This document shows, one piece after another, positions 15,120 to 23,138 of a stretch of 28,432 nt of DNA (within the stretch, counting starts at the first letter, position 1; each line of letters begins with the position of its first letter). The stretch is from Caldilineaceae bacterium (GTDB lineage: Bacteria; Chloroflexota; Anaerolineae; Caldilineales; Caldilineaceae). The translations under genes were made by a program, and so were the position numbers. Under the pieces are notes generated by a model. That model had not been told where the DNA came from. It saw only the letters and a program-made list of their open reading frames with translations, and did no database searches. The stretch is taken from assembly GCA_020634755.1 (NCBI GenBank), contig JACKBC010000066.1, forward strand, positions 1 through 28,432. Reading direction: 5' to 3'.

Positions 15120-17096
15120 ATGCATATTGCACAACGACTTTCCGTACGAACCATCACTGCCCTGGCCTTTTTGGCCGTCATGATGTGGACGGGCTTATTG
15201 TATAGCCAAGTGGCACTGGCCAAAGGTGCGGCTGGTGATGGGAAGGCGTATGGTCTTGTAGAATCAGCGCCAAATGGTGGCGTCATTGGGCTGTGGGTCA
15301 TCGGCGGCGTGAACTATAATGCCACGGCGGCCACCGAATTTGAGGCAAACGAAGGGCCGTTTGTAATTGGCGCTTGCGTCAAGGTCGAATACGCGGACAC
15401 AACAACGCCATTTACCGCCTTGAAAATGCAGACCGAGCCGGCCAGCGATTGCAATGGCAGCAGCGGTACATCCACGCCGGAAGCCAGCGAAACGCCGGAA
15501 GCCAGCCGCACGCCCGAGAGCAGCCGTACCCCGGAAGCCAGCGAAACCCCTGAAAGCAGCCGCACGCCGCAATCTACCGGTACACCCGAGGGCGATGAAG
15601 ATGTGAAGGGCCTTGTGGAGAGCATGCCCAGCCCCGGTCTGGTGGGCATTTGGAAAATCGGCGGCGTAGAATATAACGCCACGGCAGCCACCCATTTTGA
15701 ACAGAACGACGGCCCGCTGGTGGTGGGCGCCTGTGTGCAGGTGGAATATCGCTCATCAACGACACCGCGCACGGCCATTGAGATTAAGACGGAAGATCAA
15801 GGCGAATGTTTGGGCGGTGGTTCGGGCACGCCAGGCGCTACCGGCACACCCGGCACGACCAGCACGCCGGGTACGGAAGCTGAAGTACGCGGCCGCATTG
15901 ATAGCTTTCCCGCCGGCCTGGTGGGCGATTGGGTGGTCAATGGCGTTTCCTATTCCGCCACCAGCGCCACCGAATTTAAGGAAGAACATGGCGCATTTGG
16001 TAACAATGTATGTGTCAAAATTCATTACAATACCACGTCCAGCCCGTTTGTCATGCGTGAAATTGAGACCGAGCAAGACTTCCGCTGTGGTGGTTCGGGC
16101 GGCAGCGGCGGCGGTGATGATAGCAGCGAAAATGAGCTGTATGGCCTATTGCAAAGTTTCCCCGCGGATATGATCGGCACCTGGAACGTGGGCGGCGTTA
16201 GTGTGGAAGTGGATGCCAGCACCGAGTTGGATCAGGAACACGGTCCCTTTGACGTGGGCGTGACGGTAAAAGTTCATTTTACGGTGGATACAAATGGCGT
16301 AAGCCACGCCACCGAAATCGAGACCAAGTTTGACCGCGAAGACGATGGCCGCGATGATGACGGCAATGGTTCGGTAGATGGCGCCGAAGGACATGCCTTT
16401 GGCCTGCTGGAAAGCTTGCCCGCCGATAAGATGGGTGTGTGGGCCATTAGCGGTGTGGATTATACGGTGAATGCCAGCACAAAGCTCAAGGAAAACAATG
16501 GCTCTTTTGCCGTGGGAGCCCGCGTCAAGGTGGAGTATTATCTGGACGCCAACGGTGGGCGCATTGCCCACGAAATTGAGACGACCAGCAGCACCGGTGA
16601 TGCCAGCAGCGCCGATCATTTCAAGGTCTTTGGTTTTGTGGACCAAATGCCAGCCGGTGGCTTTGTGGGAACGTGGCTGATTAATAACACCAGCTTTGAG
16701 GCGGCCTCTAGCGCCCAGTTTAAAGAAGAGCACGGTATTTTGGGGCTAGGTGCTTATGTCGCCGTCGAATATTCGGTGCAAAATGGCGTGAATCAGGTTC
16801 ACGAGATCGAAACACATGTACCGCCCGGCGCAGGCAGCGACGATAGCGTGGGCAAAATTGAGAGCATCGGCAATGGCGCCACGGCCGCCAATGTAAGCGC
16901 CGGCGCCACGTGGAACATCGGCGGCGTCAACTATACCGTCTCTGCCGCTACGGATCTAAAGGAGCTGAATGGCGACCTGGTTGTGGGCGCTACCGTCCTG
17001 GTGAATAGCTATACCGCCAATGGCGCCCAGGTGGCCACGCAGATCCGCACGATTCAGCTTGACAGTCAGATATTGCTGCCCATTGTAAAGCGATAA
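15120..17096 (+). CDS. Secreted protein of seven DUF5666-type repeats
   Basis: A 658-residue exported protein. The start is the ATG at 15120, seven bases after AAGGAG; a signal peptide follows (hydrophobic TALAFLAVMMWTGLL, cleavage probably near ALAKG). Seven homologous modules of about 67-72 residues begin near residues 38, 161, 254, 338, 425, 502 and 574; each follows the pattern GLVES.P...G.W.IGGV.Y...A.T.....G....GA.VKVEY......A.EI.T, the DUF5666 style of small beta-barrel. A Pro/Thr/Glu/Ser-rich hexapeptide-repeat linker (TPEAS, TPESS) joins modules 1 and 2. Modules 1-3 each carry a cysteine pair that could form a disulfide; modules 4-7 have lost it. The protein ends ILLPIVKR, like the divergent giant protein. 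Likely a cell-surface or matrix protein; exact role unknown. Confidence 0.85.
   Translation: MHIAQRLSVRTITALAFLAVMMWTGLLYSQVALAKGAAGDGKAYGLVESAPNGGVIGLWVIGGVNYNATAATEFEANEGPFVIGACVKVEYADTTTPFTALKMQTEPASDCNGSSGTSTPEASETPEASRTPESSRTPEASETPESSRTPQSTGTPEGDEDVKGLVESMPSPGLVGIWKIGGVEYNATAATHFEQNDGPLVVGACVQVEYRSSTTPRTAIEIKTEDQGECLGGGSGTPGATGTPGTTSTPGTEAEVRGRIDSFPAGLVGDWVVNGVSYSATSATEFKEEHGAFGNNVCVKIHYNTTSSPFVMREIETEQDFRCGGSGGSGGGDDSSENELYGLLQSFPADMIGTWNVGGVSVEVDASTELDQEHGPFDVGVTVKVHFTVDTNGVSHATEIETKFDREDDGRDDDGNGSVDGAEGHAFGLLESLPADKMGVWAISGVDYTVNASTKLKENNGSFAVGARVKVEYYLDANGGRIAHEIETTSSTGDASSADHFKVFGFVDQMPAGGFVGTWLINNTSFEAASSAQFKEEHGILGLGAYVAVEYSVQNGVNQVHEIETHVPPGAGSDDSVGKIESIGNGATAANVSAGATWNIGGVNYTVSAATDLKELNGDLVVGATVLVNSYTANGAQVATQIRTIQLDSQILLPIVKR
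15469..15595 (+). repeat. Codon-level repeat encoding a TPE(A/S)S linker
   Basis: About six imperfect 18-bp units inside the DUF5666 gene encode hexapeptides such as TPEASE, TPEASR and TPESSR. They form an extended, probably glycosylatable, linker between modules 1 and 2. The units are a whole number of codons, so copy number can change without breaking the frame. Confidence 0.7.
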
Positions 17097-17210
17097 ATAA
17101 GCGGTAAGAGCTATTGAGAAACTCGTTCTTTCGACACGCAGGAGCATCATAGCGATAGTCGCCGCAGGAATCTGGGTTCTATTTCTGGACCATTTCTAGG
17201 CTTTCCTACA

Positions 17211-17244
17211 ACAGGCCCGCCATCTGTGCAGATGGTGGGCCTGT
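17211..17244. terminator. Long hairpin after the DUF5666 gene
   Basis: ACAGGCCC (17211-17218) pairs with GGGCCTGT (17237-17244) and, after one G-T pair, CCATCTG (17220-17226) with CAGATGG (17229-17235), leaving a two-base loop: 16 pairs in all. No T-run follows on the plus strand, so it may act with Rho or as an RNA 3'-end stabiliser rather than as a standard intrinsic terminator. Confidence 0.55.
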
Positions 17245-17277
17245 GCGCGCAATGGGCCGTTATGCAATCCCGTTGTG

Positions 17278-17283
17278 TATAAT
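17278..17283 (+). promoter_or_regulatory. -10 box of the GNAT-nitrilase gene
   Basis: A consensus TATAAT about 47 bp before the start codon. The region 17 bp further upstream gives no good -35 match. The resulting leader would be about 40 bases and contains the GGAAGGAAA purine stretch before the ATG. Confidence 0.45.
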
Positions 17284-17329
17284 GGGGGGATGAACTAATC
17301 AAAAACATAGTGGAAGGAAACATAGAATA

Positions 17330-18898
17330 ATGGCAAAACGGAGCAAAATACGCGTGCGCAACTGGAAAGAAGAAGATATCCCCGCTCTCGTCGCTTGTCA
17401 CAAAGCGGCCTATCCAGACTATCCCGAGAATGGTGGTCACTATGGTGAGCGGAATTTTGCCATGCAGTTGGCGGCCTTCCCTGAAGGACAATTTCTGGCC
17501 GAGATCGATGGTCAGATTGTGGGCTACGCCACCTCCATTATTGTGCAGTTAGACGATGACAACCAGCTCTACACCTATAACGAGATTACGGGCTCGGGCT
17601 CGTTTAGCACACATGAACCTAGTGGCGATACGCTTTATGGATCGGATATTGCCGTTCACCCAGATTATCGCCAGCGCGGTGTCTCCAAGGCTCTCTACGA
17701 GCAACGGCGCAAGCTGCTCAAACGCTACAACCTGCGCCGCATGCTGGCCTATGGCCGCATTCCGGGCTACAGCAATTATGCCGGACGGTTGACGGCGCGC
17801 GAATATGTGGACAAAGTGGTTGCTGGTGAGCTGAGCGACCCGGCCATTAACACGCACTTGAAGGCGGGCTATCGGATTAAGGGTGTATTACTCGACCTTT
17901 TTTGGGACGATTCGAGCCTAAATTACGCCACGGTGCTGGAAATGTCCAACCCAGACTATAAACCAGAAAAGCGCAAAATAGCCGCCGCCGCGCTGGCGCG
18001 ACCGGTTCGCCGCGTGCGCGTGTGCGCGGCGCAATATGAGCTGCGCACCATCTCCAGTTGGGATGAATTTCGGCAGAGCGTCGAATTTTTTGTGGACACT
18101 GCCGATAATTACCATTGCCACTTTCTCGTGCTGCCCGAGCTGTTCACCGTACAGCTCTTTAGCACCATGCCGCGCACGCTTTCTCCCGCCGAAGCCGTGC
18201 GTCGCCTGGCCGCCATGACCGACCAATATCGCGAGCTCTTTTGCGGGCTGGCGCAGAAATATCGCATTTATATTGTGGGGGGCTCGCACCCGGTGGAACG
18301 GGATGGGGAACTGTACAACGTGGCGCATCTCTTTACGCCCAGCGGCCAAATCTACACGCAGGACAAGCTGCACGTTACGCCTTGGGAACGCGATAAATGG
18401 AACATTCGACCGGGGCAAGCCATTCATATTTTTGAAACACCGCTGGCTCGTCTGTCCATTCTTATTTGCTACGATATTGAATTTCCAGAGGTGGCGCGGC
18501 TGCTCACCCTGTCTGGCGTGGAAACCATTTTTGTGCCCTTTAGCACAGATGACAAAAAGGCCTTTAATCGGGTGCGTATTACGGCGCACGCGCGCGCCGT
18601 GGAGAACTATATCTATACCGTAATTTCGGGCAATGTGGGCAACATGCACACGGTCAAATCATACCTGAATAACTATGGGCAGGCCGCCATCTTCACCCCC
18701 AGCGATTTTGCCTTTGCGCCCCACGGCATTCTGGCCGAGGCCGACCCAAATGTGGAGACCGTGGCCATTTCCGAGCTAGATTTGACGAGCCTGGCCCAAC
18801 AGCGCGAGTTGGGCAGCGTCCGCCCACTTTATGATCGCCGGCCCGACCTCTATACGCTGCAAAGCAAAATGCCCATCCGCGTTATTCGGACCGAGTAG
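17330..18898 (+). CDS. GNAT acetyltransferase fused to a nitrilase-family amidohydrolase
   Basis: A 522-residue two-domain cytosolic protein. The N-terminal GNAT domain (about 5-165) shows the acetyl-CoA-binding stretch DIAVHPDYRQRGVSKALYEQRR. The C-terminal carbon-nitrogen hydrolase domain (about 228-500) has the complete Glu-Lys-Cys triad: E270 (LPELFT), K346 (QDKLHVTPWERD) and C380 (LICYDIEFPE). This fusion is a known family of bifunctional N-acetyltransferase/amidohydrolases whose natural substrate is not established; the pairing suggests that an amide or amine is modified at both ends. GGAAGGAAA before the ATG serves as ribosome binding site. The gene is monocistronic, bounded by a hairpin upstream and a terminator shared with the convergent anti-sigma gene. 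Confidence 0.9.
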   Translation: MAKRSKIRVRNWKEEDIPALVACHKAAYPDYPENGGHYGERNFAMQLAAFPEGQFLAEIDGQIVGYATSIIVQLDDDNQLYTYNEITGSGSFSTHEPSGDTLYGSDIAVHPDYRQRGVSKALYEQRRKLLKRYNLRRMLAYGRIPGYSNYAGRLTAREYVDKVVAGELSDPAINTHLKAGYRIKGVLLDLFWDDSSLNYATVLEMSNPDYKPEKRKIAAAALARPVRRVRVCAAQYELRTISSWDEFRQSVEFFVDTADNYHCHFLVLPELFTVQLFSTMPRTLSPAEAVRRLAAMTDQYRELFCGLAQKYRIYIVGGSHPVERDGELYNVAHLFTPSGQIYTQDKLHVTPWERDKWNIRPGQAIHIFETPLARLSILICYDIEFPEVARLLTLSGVETIFVPFSTDDKKAFNRVRITAHARAVENYIYTVISGNVGNMHTVKSYLNNYGQAAIFTPSDFAFAPHGILAEADPNVETVAISELDLTSLAQQRELGSVRPLYDRRPDLYTLQSKMPIRVIRTE

Positions 18899-18933
18899 AG
18901 GGATTCGGTGATTGGTTGGCGAGGTGATTGGGG

Positions 18934-18981
18934 AATTGGTTGATTGGGCCAGGTGACGAATTCCCCAATCAACCAATTTTT
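18934..18981. terminator. Bidirectional terminator between convergent genes
   Basis: AATTGGTTGATTGGG (18934-18948) pairs over 15 bp with CCCAATCAACCAATT (18964-18978), followed by TTT on the plus strand. It lies between the stop of the GNAT-nitrilase gene (+) and that of the anti-sigma gene (-). Related GGTGATTGG words just before the stem suggest local duplication. Confidence 0.75.
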
Positions 18982-18991
18982 GATCAACTCA

Positions 18992-19930
18992 TCAAAACTC
19001 TTTGCGCACGACGGGGGGAGCGGTGGGACCATTGCTGCCGCCCGCCGGCTCGGGGGTAATCCCAATGGCGTCGTAGTTGTCCAGCGGCTCATTGAGCTGC
19101 ATGACCAGCGAGCCATTGCCCCATGAATTCACGGTAAAGAGGCCGCCACTGGTGCGCTGCCCATCGCGTATCAGCCAGAGCTGGTATGTCATGTCGGGTG
19201 AGAGCACTGGGAAATCGCCCGCCTCAACCAGCACCGTATATGTCTGCGGACACCATTCTACATAGGCGTGGGCAGTGCCGCCGTCTTGCGCCGCCACTTC
19301 AAAGGAAGAGGTATCGTACGTGGCCAGAATGACTTGCACCATGTTCTGCTGGGTGACCTGTTCTGACGAGATCTGATTCCATAATCGCGTTTGCATGGCC
19401 TGCAGTGAGCGAATTTGGGTGAGCGACAGAATATTGGTCAGAACAAGCAGCGCTAATATGGCGGCCGCGGCTATCTGAAATTTGGAGCGTTTGACGAAGC
19501 GCCGCGCACCCAATGCCCATGTACGCCGCGCGGCATTGGGCGGGATTGGCCTACTTGCATAGGAAATCGGATGTCCAATCGCTCCGTGCCGATGGGCTGC
19601 GGCGCGATTGGCGTCTGCTTCAAGGGCGGCGGCCAGTCGCTGCGCAAGCGCGGCGGGTGGTTCTACGGCTGCCGCGCTGTGCAAAAGCTGTTCGGACATA
19701 GCCTGATATTGGGCCAATTCCTGGACCGCCTCTGGATGTTGTGATAATTGCGATTGCACCCAAGCCGTTTCTTCGGCATCGGTTGCCCCAATGGCGTAAG
19801 CGGCAATTAAGGCGTTGATATCCAACGTCTCTGGAGCGGCAGGCGGCGCTGGCAGAGACTGGCCGGTTAACTCGGCCTGCCCTTTGCTGGGCGTTTGTTT
19901 TGTAAAAGGAAATCGTCTTTTTCTGTTCAT
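18992..19930 (-). CDS. RskA-like membrane anti-sigma factor
   Basis: A 312-residue single-pass membrane protein expected to bind and hold an ECF sigma factor at the membrane. The cytoplasmic part (about 35-105) has the anti-sigma fold with INALIAAYAIGATDAEE and AWVQSQLSQHPE; a hydrophobic segment (about 172-192, AAAAILALLVLTNIL) spans the membrane; the extracellular C-terminal half matches the RskA domain (TYQLWLIRDGQRTSGGLFTV ... YDAIGITPEPAGGSNGPTAPPVV). No HxxxCxxC zinc motif is present, as in the RskA group. The ATG at 19930 is chosen because residues before it are not conserved in type; the ribosome binding site is weak. The ECF sigma gene lies upstream on the same strand, but 249 bp away rather than overlapping as is usual. 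Confidence 0.85.
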   Translation of the reverse strand: MNRKRRFPFTKQTPSKGQAELTGQSLPAPPAAPETLDINALIAAYAIGATDAEETAWVQSQLSQHPEAVQELAQYQAMSEQLLHSAAAVEPPAALAQRLAAALEADANRAAAHRHGAIGHPISYASRPIPPNAARRTWALGARRFVKRSKFQIAAAAILALLVLTNILSLTQIRSLQAMQTRLWNQISSEQVTQQNMVQVILATYDTSSFEVAAQDGGTAHAYVEWCPQTYTVLVEAGDFPVLSPDMTYQLWLIRDGQRTSGGLFTVNSWGNGSLVMQLNEPLDNYDAIGITPEPAGGSNGPTAPPVVRKEF

Positions 19931-19936
19931 AACCCA

Positions 19937-19955
19937 GTACACTTCTATTGTGTAC
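19937..19955. promoter_or_regulatory. GTACAC-N7-GTGTAC inverted repeat before the anti-sigma start
   Basis: A perfect 6-bp inverted repeat with a 7-base spacer, six bases upstream of the anti-sigma ATG (19930). On the mRNA it would form a hairpin containing the only purine stretch (AGAAG) able to serve as a ribosome binding site; on DNA it is a possible operator. Confidence 0.35.
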
Positions 19956-20124
19956 GCTTTGTAAAGCTGTTTTGTTTCAATACACTTCTTCAATGCCACT
20001 GTTTTGGTCAGCGGCCTTGCGTTGCAAATTCGAACCTATGGCAGTGCGGTCCGCAAAAAATGTTTCTATATTAGTAAACGCTTAACATCCCCAATTCAGA
20101 TTTATCTGATTTGTTTGTTGCTTA

Positions 20125-20182
20125 TCGTCAGTGATTGTCGTCAGTGATTGTCGTCAGTGATTGTCGTCAGTGATTGTCGTCA
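20125..20182. repeat. 13-bp tandem repeat between sigma and anti-sigma genes
   Basis: Four identical copies of TCGTCAGTGATTG (20125-20137, 20138-20150, 20151-20163, 20164-20176) and a partial fifth (TCGTCA, 20177-20182). The stop codon of the sigma gene (minus strand, 20180-20182) falls in the partial copy, so the array begins exactly at the gene's end. Thirteen is not a multiple of three, so copy-number change would not extend a reading frame evenly. Confidence 0.9.
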
Positions 20183-20767
20183 ATCTTGATCCACCTCTGT
20201 GGCTTCAAACCATAGTTTGCGCAACCGCTGTAGGCCCAGCCGTAGGCGTGTTTTCACCGTACCCAGGGGTAAATTGAGCAGCTCGGCTAATTCGCTATGG
20301 GTAAAGCCTTGGTAAAAGGCTAGCTCTACTAATTGTAATTGCTCAACGGGGAGTTCGCTGAGTAACCTTTGCAAAAGGTATCCATCATGCCAGCGCGCCT
20401 CATCTGCAGAGACCGAGGTATGTTTCTCGGGGGGCAACATTTCAATGGGTGTGGCGCTTTGGGCCGGTTGGCGCTGCTCTTTGCGCAGGCGGTCAATCGA
20501 CGCATTGCGCGTCAACGTAAGTAGCCATGTACTGCACTGCCCCAATTCAGGATTCCAGCGGTCGGGTTGCCGCCAGATCTTCATGAAAACATCCTGCGTA
20601 ATCTCTTCGGCCAACACTTGCGCGTGCAGCACCTTAAGGGCCATGCCATAGACCAGACTTCCGTAGTACTGGTAAAGTTCAAGCAAGGCTTGCTGATCTC
20701 TTTGCGACACCCGCTGCATGAGTTGAATGTCGCGCGATGTAATTGAATTGGAGCTATCGAGCGCCAT
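20180..20767 (-). CDS. ECF-type sigma-70 factor
   Basis: A 195-residue RNA polymerase sigma factor of the extracytoplasmic-function class. Region 2 is at about 18-85 (LLELYQYYGSLVYGMALKVL, EEITQDVFMKIW and STWLLTLTRNASIDRLR) and region 4 at about 130-185 (LPVEQLQLVELAFYQGFTHSELAELLNLPLGTVKTRLRLG split by a helix-turn-helix). It should direct polymerase to a small regulon and be held inactive by the RskA-like protein encoded next on the same strand. The frame is open to a TTG at 20809, but residues before MALDSS are not sigma-like and have no ribosome binding site, so the ATG at 20767 is preferred; its own ribosome binding site is weak. Sigma-K-like by its partner, though the target promoters are unknown. 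Confidence 0.88.
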   Translation of the reverse strand: MALDSSNSITSRDIQLMQRVSQRDQQALLELYQYYGSLVYGMALKVLHAQVLAEEITQDVFMKIWRQPDRWNPELGQCSTWLLTLTRNASIDRLRKEQRQPAQSATPIEMLPPEKHTSVSADEARWHDGYLLQRLLSELPVEQLQLVELAFYQGFTHSELAELLNLPLGTVKTRLRLGLQRLRKLWFEATEVDQD

Positions 20768-20785
20768 GGATTCTTGCTGACATAA

Positions 20786-20811
20786 GATGAGTGCAATAGA
20801 TGAGTGCAATA
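20786..20811. repeat. Two copies of a 13-bp repeat upstream of the sigma gene
   Basis: GATGAGTGCAATA occurs twice in a row (20786-20798, 20799-20811), 19 bases upstream of the sigma factor start codon. It shares the 13-bp period, but not the sequence, of the array at the other end of the gene. Confidence 0.85.
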
Positions 20812-21018
20812 GGTGGAGGATTTCTAAATCATCGCCACGTACACAGCGCTCTGGATTCGCAAAAGGCTGTGTGAGTCCTAAAAATAGACGGCCAAATATG
20901 TACGCCTATTGTTTCACGAACAGGCGGTTCTGTCAATCTGGCCGCCTCCCCAGCAAGGAGCCCCGCTGGCCAAAGTGGTAAATTCCCGTGGCTGACGATT
21001 GCGTGTACCAAACCGCGG

Positions 21019-21029
21019 TATAGTATACT
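21019..21029 (+). promoter_or_regulatory. Overlapping -10 boxes of the SDR gene
   Basis: TATAGT (21019-21024) and TATACT (21024-21029) overlap by one base just before the ATG at 21037. Start from the second would give a leaderless mRNA. No Shine-Dalgarno sequence is present, which fits. Confidence 0.45.
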
Positions 21030-21036
21030 GCCATTT

Positions 21037-21876
21037 ATGGACAAAAAAGATGCAGCTTCTACACGGAGCACAACAGGCAAACCCGCTCGCAAGCTGCAAG
21101 GGCAGGTTGCCATTGTAACGGGGAGTGGACGTGGGCTTGGCGCGGCAATTGCTCGGCGGTTGGCCCAGGCCGGTGCGGCTGTAGTCCTTACGGCGCGCAG
21201 CGAAGAACAGCTTGACGTGATGGCGAAAACCATTGGCCAAGCGGGCGGACGCGCCATTGGCGTACCGGCAGATGTGAGCGATCCGACGCAGGTGGAAGAG
21301 GTGGTCGAATCGGCGCTGGATCAGTTTGGCCGCGTCGATATTTTGGTCAACAATGCCGCGGTGGTCTGGCCCTTGGAAGAAATCAGCGAAGCCGACCCCG
21401 ACGAATGGGCGTACAATATCCACATCAACCTGGTGGGGCCCTTTTATATGGCGCGCAACGTGTTGCCGGTTATGCTGGAGCAACGCTATGGCCGCATTAT
21501 CAACGTGGGTAGCGGGGCAGGGCGTACCCCCATTGTTGGCATGAGTGCCTATTGTGCGGCCAAAGCTGGGCTGGAAATGCTGACCCGCACCTTGGCCAAA
21601 GAGCTGGATGGCCGCGGGGTGACCGCCAACTACTTTAACCCCGGCATGGTGGATACCGACATGCAAAGCGACATCCGCAGCGTGGATACCAGCGAGAGCA
21701 TGCTGGATTATACCTATTGGCATGAAAGCTACGAACAGCAGCGTTTGGCCGACCCCATGACGGTGTCTCGGCTAATTTACTGGCTCTGCGGCCCGTGGAG
21801 TCGTGGGCAAACCGGACAAAATTTTAATGCTGATGATGCGGCGTGGCTGGCCCAGGTAGACAAAGATCTGAAGTAA
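21037..21876 (+). CDS. SDR-family oxidoreductase (FabG-like)
   Basis: A 279-residue classical short-chain dehydrogenase/reductase. It has the NAD(P)-binding glycine motif TGSGRGLG (28-35), NNAA (105-108), N131, catalytic S159, Y172 and K176 (YCAAK), and PGMVDTDM after the active site. The overall likeness is to 3-oxoacyl-ACP reductases and related alcohol dehydrogenases; the substrate cannot be read from sequence. The first 20 residues are a charged, non-conserved extension. It has no obvious operon partner: the sigma gene is divergent, and the CNNM gene begins 121 bp downstream on the same strand. Confidence 0.88.
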   Translation: MDKKDAASTRSTTGKPARKLQGQVAIVTGSGRGLGAAIARRLAQAGAAVVLTARSEEQLDVMAKTIGQAGGRAIGVPADVSDPTQVEEVVESALDQFGRVDILVNNAAVVWPLEEISEADPDEWAYNIHINLVGPFYMARNVLPVMLEQRYGRIINVGSGAGRTPIVGMSAYCAAKAGLEMLTRTLAKELDGRGVTANYFNPGMVDTDMQSDIRSVDTSESMLDYTYWHESYEQQRLADPMTVSRLIYWLCGPWSRGQTGQNFNADDAAWLAQVDKDLK

Positions 21877-21997
21877 CTCCTATTGCATAAGCAGTAGATC
21901 GCAATTGCAAGCGATAAAAGCCGGATTCACCAAACCAGCCCCATGCTTTTCTCGCCAACGCCGTTGCCGTGTACTGACAAGGAAATAACTCACCCCA

Positions 21998-23068
21998 ATG
22001 CTTGAATCCGACATAGGTCGATTGTTTACTGAATTGCTGGCAATTCTGTTGCTGCTGTCACTGAACGGGCTGTTTGCGCTTTCAGAGATTGCAATTGTGT
22101 CGGCCAAAAAGGTGCGCTTGGAGCAGCTAGCGCTGAAAGATGTGCGGGCCAAGCGCGCGTTGCGTCTGGCCGATGAACCGACGAATTTTCTCTCGACGGT
22201 GCAGATCGGCATTACGCTCATCGGGATTTTGGCTGGGGCGTTGAGCGGCGCCACGTTGAGCAGCGAATTGGCGGTTCTGCTTGAAAATCTGCCTTTTCTG
22301 GCGCCCTATGCCGACGCAAGCGCATTTGTCATCACCGTCATGTTTGTGACCTATCTATCGCTGGTGATTGGTGAACTGATTCCCAAGTCCATTGCGTTGA
22401 GCAACCCAGAGCGTTTTGCCATAAGCGTGGCCCCGTTGATGGGCTTGCTGGCGCGCGTTGCTTCTCCAATCGTAAAGTTACTCAGTTGGTCCACTGAGCG
22501 CATGTTGCATCTGTTGCGCGTGCAGCCCAACCAGCAACCGCCCGTAACCGAAGAAGAGCTGAAGATCCTCCTGGCCGAAGGGGCCAACGCGGGTGTTTTC
22601 GAACCGTTGGAACGGCACATTGTGACCCAAGCGCTTGAGTTGGACGACATTGCGCTGCGACCACTGCTCACGCACCGGACGCACATTCATTGGCTGGATG
22701 TAAATGATTCACCCGCGATGGTGCGCCAGAAAGTGCGCGCCTATAATGTGAATGTGTTTCCCATATGTCAGGGGCGTATCGATAATGTGGTGGGTGTTGT
22801 GCACGTGCGTGATCTGCTGCTGGCGCTGGATGATGCCGCCCAAAACCAAACCGCGTTTGAGTTGATGAGTATTGCGCAGTCGCCCATCTTTGTACCGCTT
22901 TCTGCCAAGCCTTCCACCATTTTGCTTCAACTCAGCGAGCAGAATACACAAATTATTTTTGTGCTGGACGAATATGGGGGCATCCAAGGGATTATTACCC
23001 AAGCGGACATCTTGCAATCGCTGCTGCATGTTTCACATGGAGACGAACGGAGAGCTTTCCAGGAGTAG
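21998..23068 (+). CDS. CNNM/CBS-domain membrane protein (hemolysin/CorC family), short form
   Basis: A 356-residue inner-membrane protein of the family linked to magnesium/cobalt efflux. The N-terminal CNNM domain (about 8-185) has hydrophobic segments near 10-32, 64-84, 106-127 and 144-165, with conserved NGLFALSEIAIVSAKK, FLSTVQIGITLIGILAGALSG and GELIPKSIAL. Two CBS domains follow (about 215-345; VGVVHVRDLLLAL, FVLDEYGGIQGIITQADILQSLL). The protein stops just after the second CBS domain, so the usual C-terminal CorC/HlyC domain of about 80 residues is missing; typical relatives exceed 420 residues. Only 70 bp separate the stop from the terminator and next gene, so the domain is absent rather than frame-shifted. 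The ATG lies after a purine stretch (AAGGAAATAA, distant). Confidence 0.85.
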   Translation: MLESDIGRLFTELLAILLLLSLNGLFALSEIAIVSAKKVRLEQLALKDVRAKRALRLADEPTNFLSTVQIGITLIGILAGALSGATLSSELAVLLENLPFLAPYADASAFVITVMFVTYLSLVIGELIPKSIALSNPERFAISVAPLMGLLARVASPIVKLLSWSTERMLHLLRVQPNQQPPVTEEELKILLAEGANAGVFEPLERHIVTQALELDDIALRPLLTHRTHIHWLDVNDSPAMVRQKVRAYNVNVFPICQGRIDNVVGVVHVRDLLLALDDAAQNQTAFELMSIAQSPIFVPLSAKPSTILLQLSEQNTQIIFVLDEYGGIQGIITQADILQSLLHVSHGDERRAFQE

Positions 23069-23095
23069 AGAACCGGAATTGACGAATAGATTCTT

Positions 23096-23138
23096 AAACG
23101 AGTGAGGAGCGCCCAGCCGCTCCTCACTCGTTTAATTT
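23096..23138. terminator. Bidirectional intrinsic terminator
   Basis: AAACGAGTGAGGAGCG (23096-23111), loop CCCAGC, CGCTCCTCACTCGTTT (23118-23133), then AATTTTT. The 16-bp perfect stem ends the CNNM gene on the plus strand; the A-run at its left side gives a short U-tract for the thioredoxin-like gene on the minus strand. Confidence 0.9.

Noticed and set aside
20768..20809. TTG at 20809 as the sigma factor start
   Set aside because: The extra 14 residues come from the 13-bp repeat, have no ribosome binding site and do not resemble sigma N-termini.
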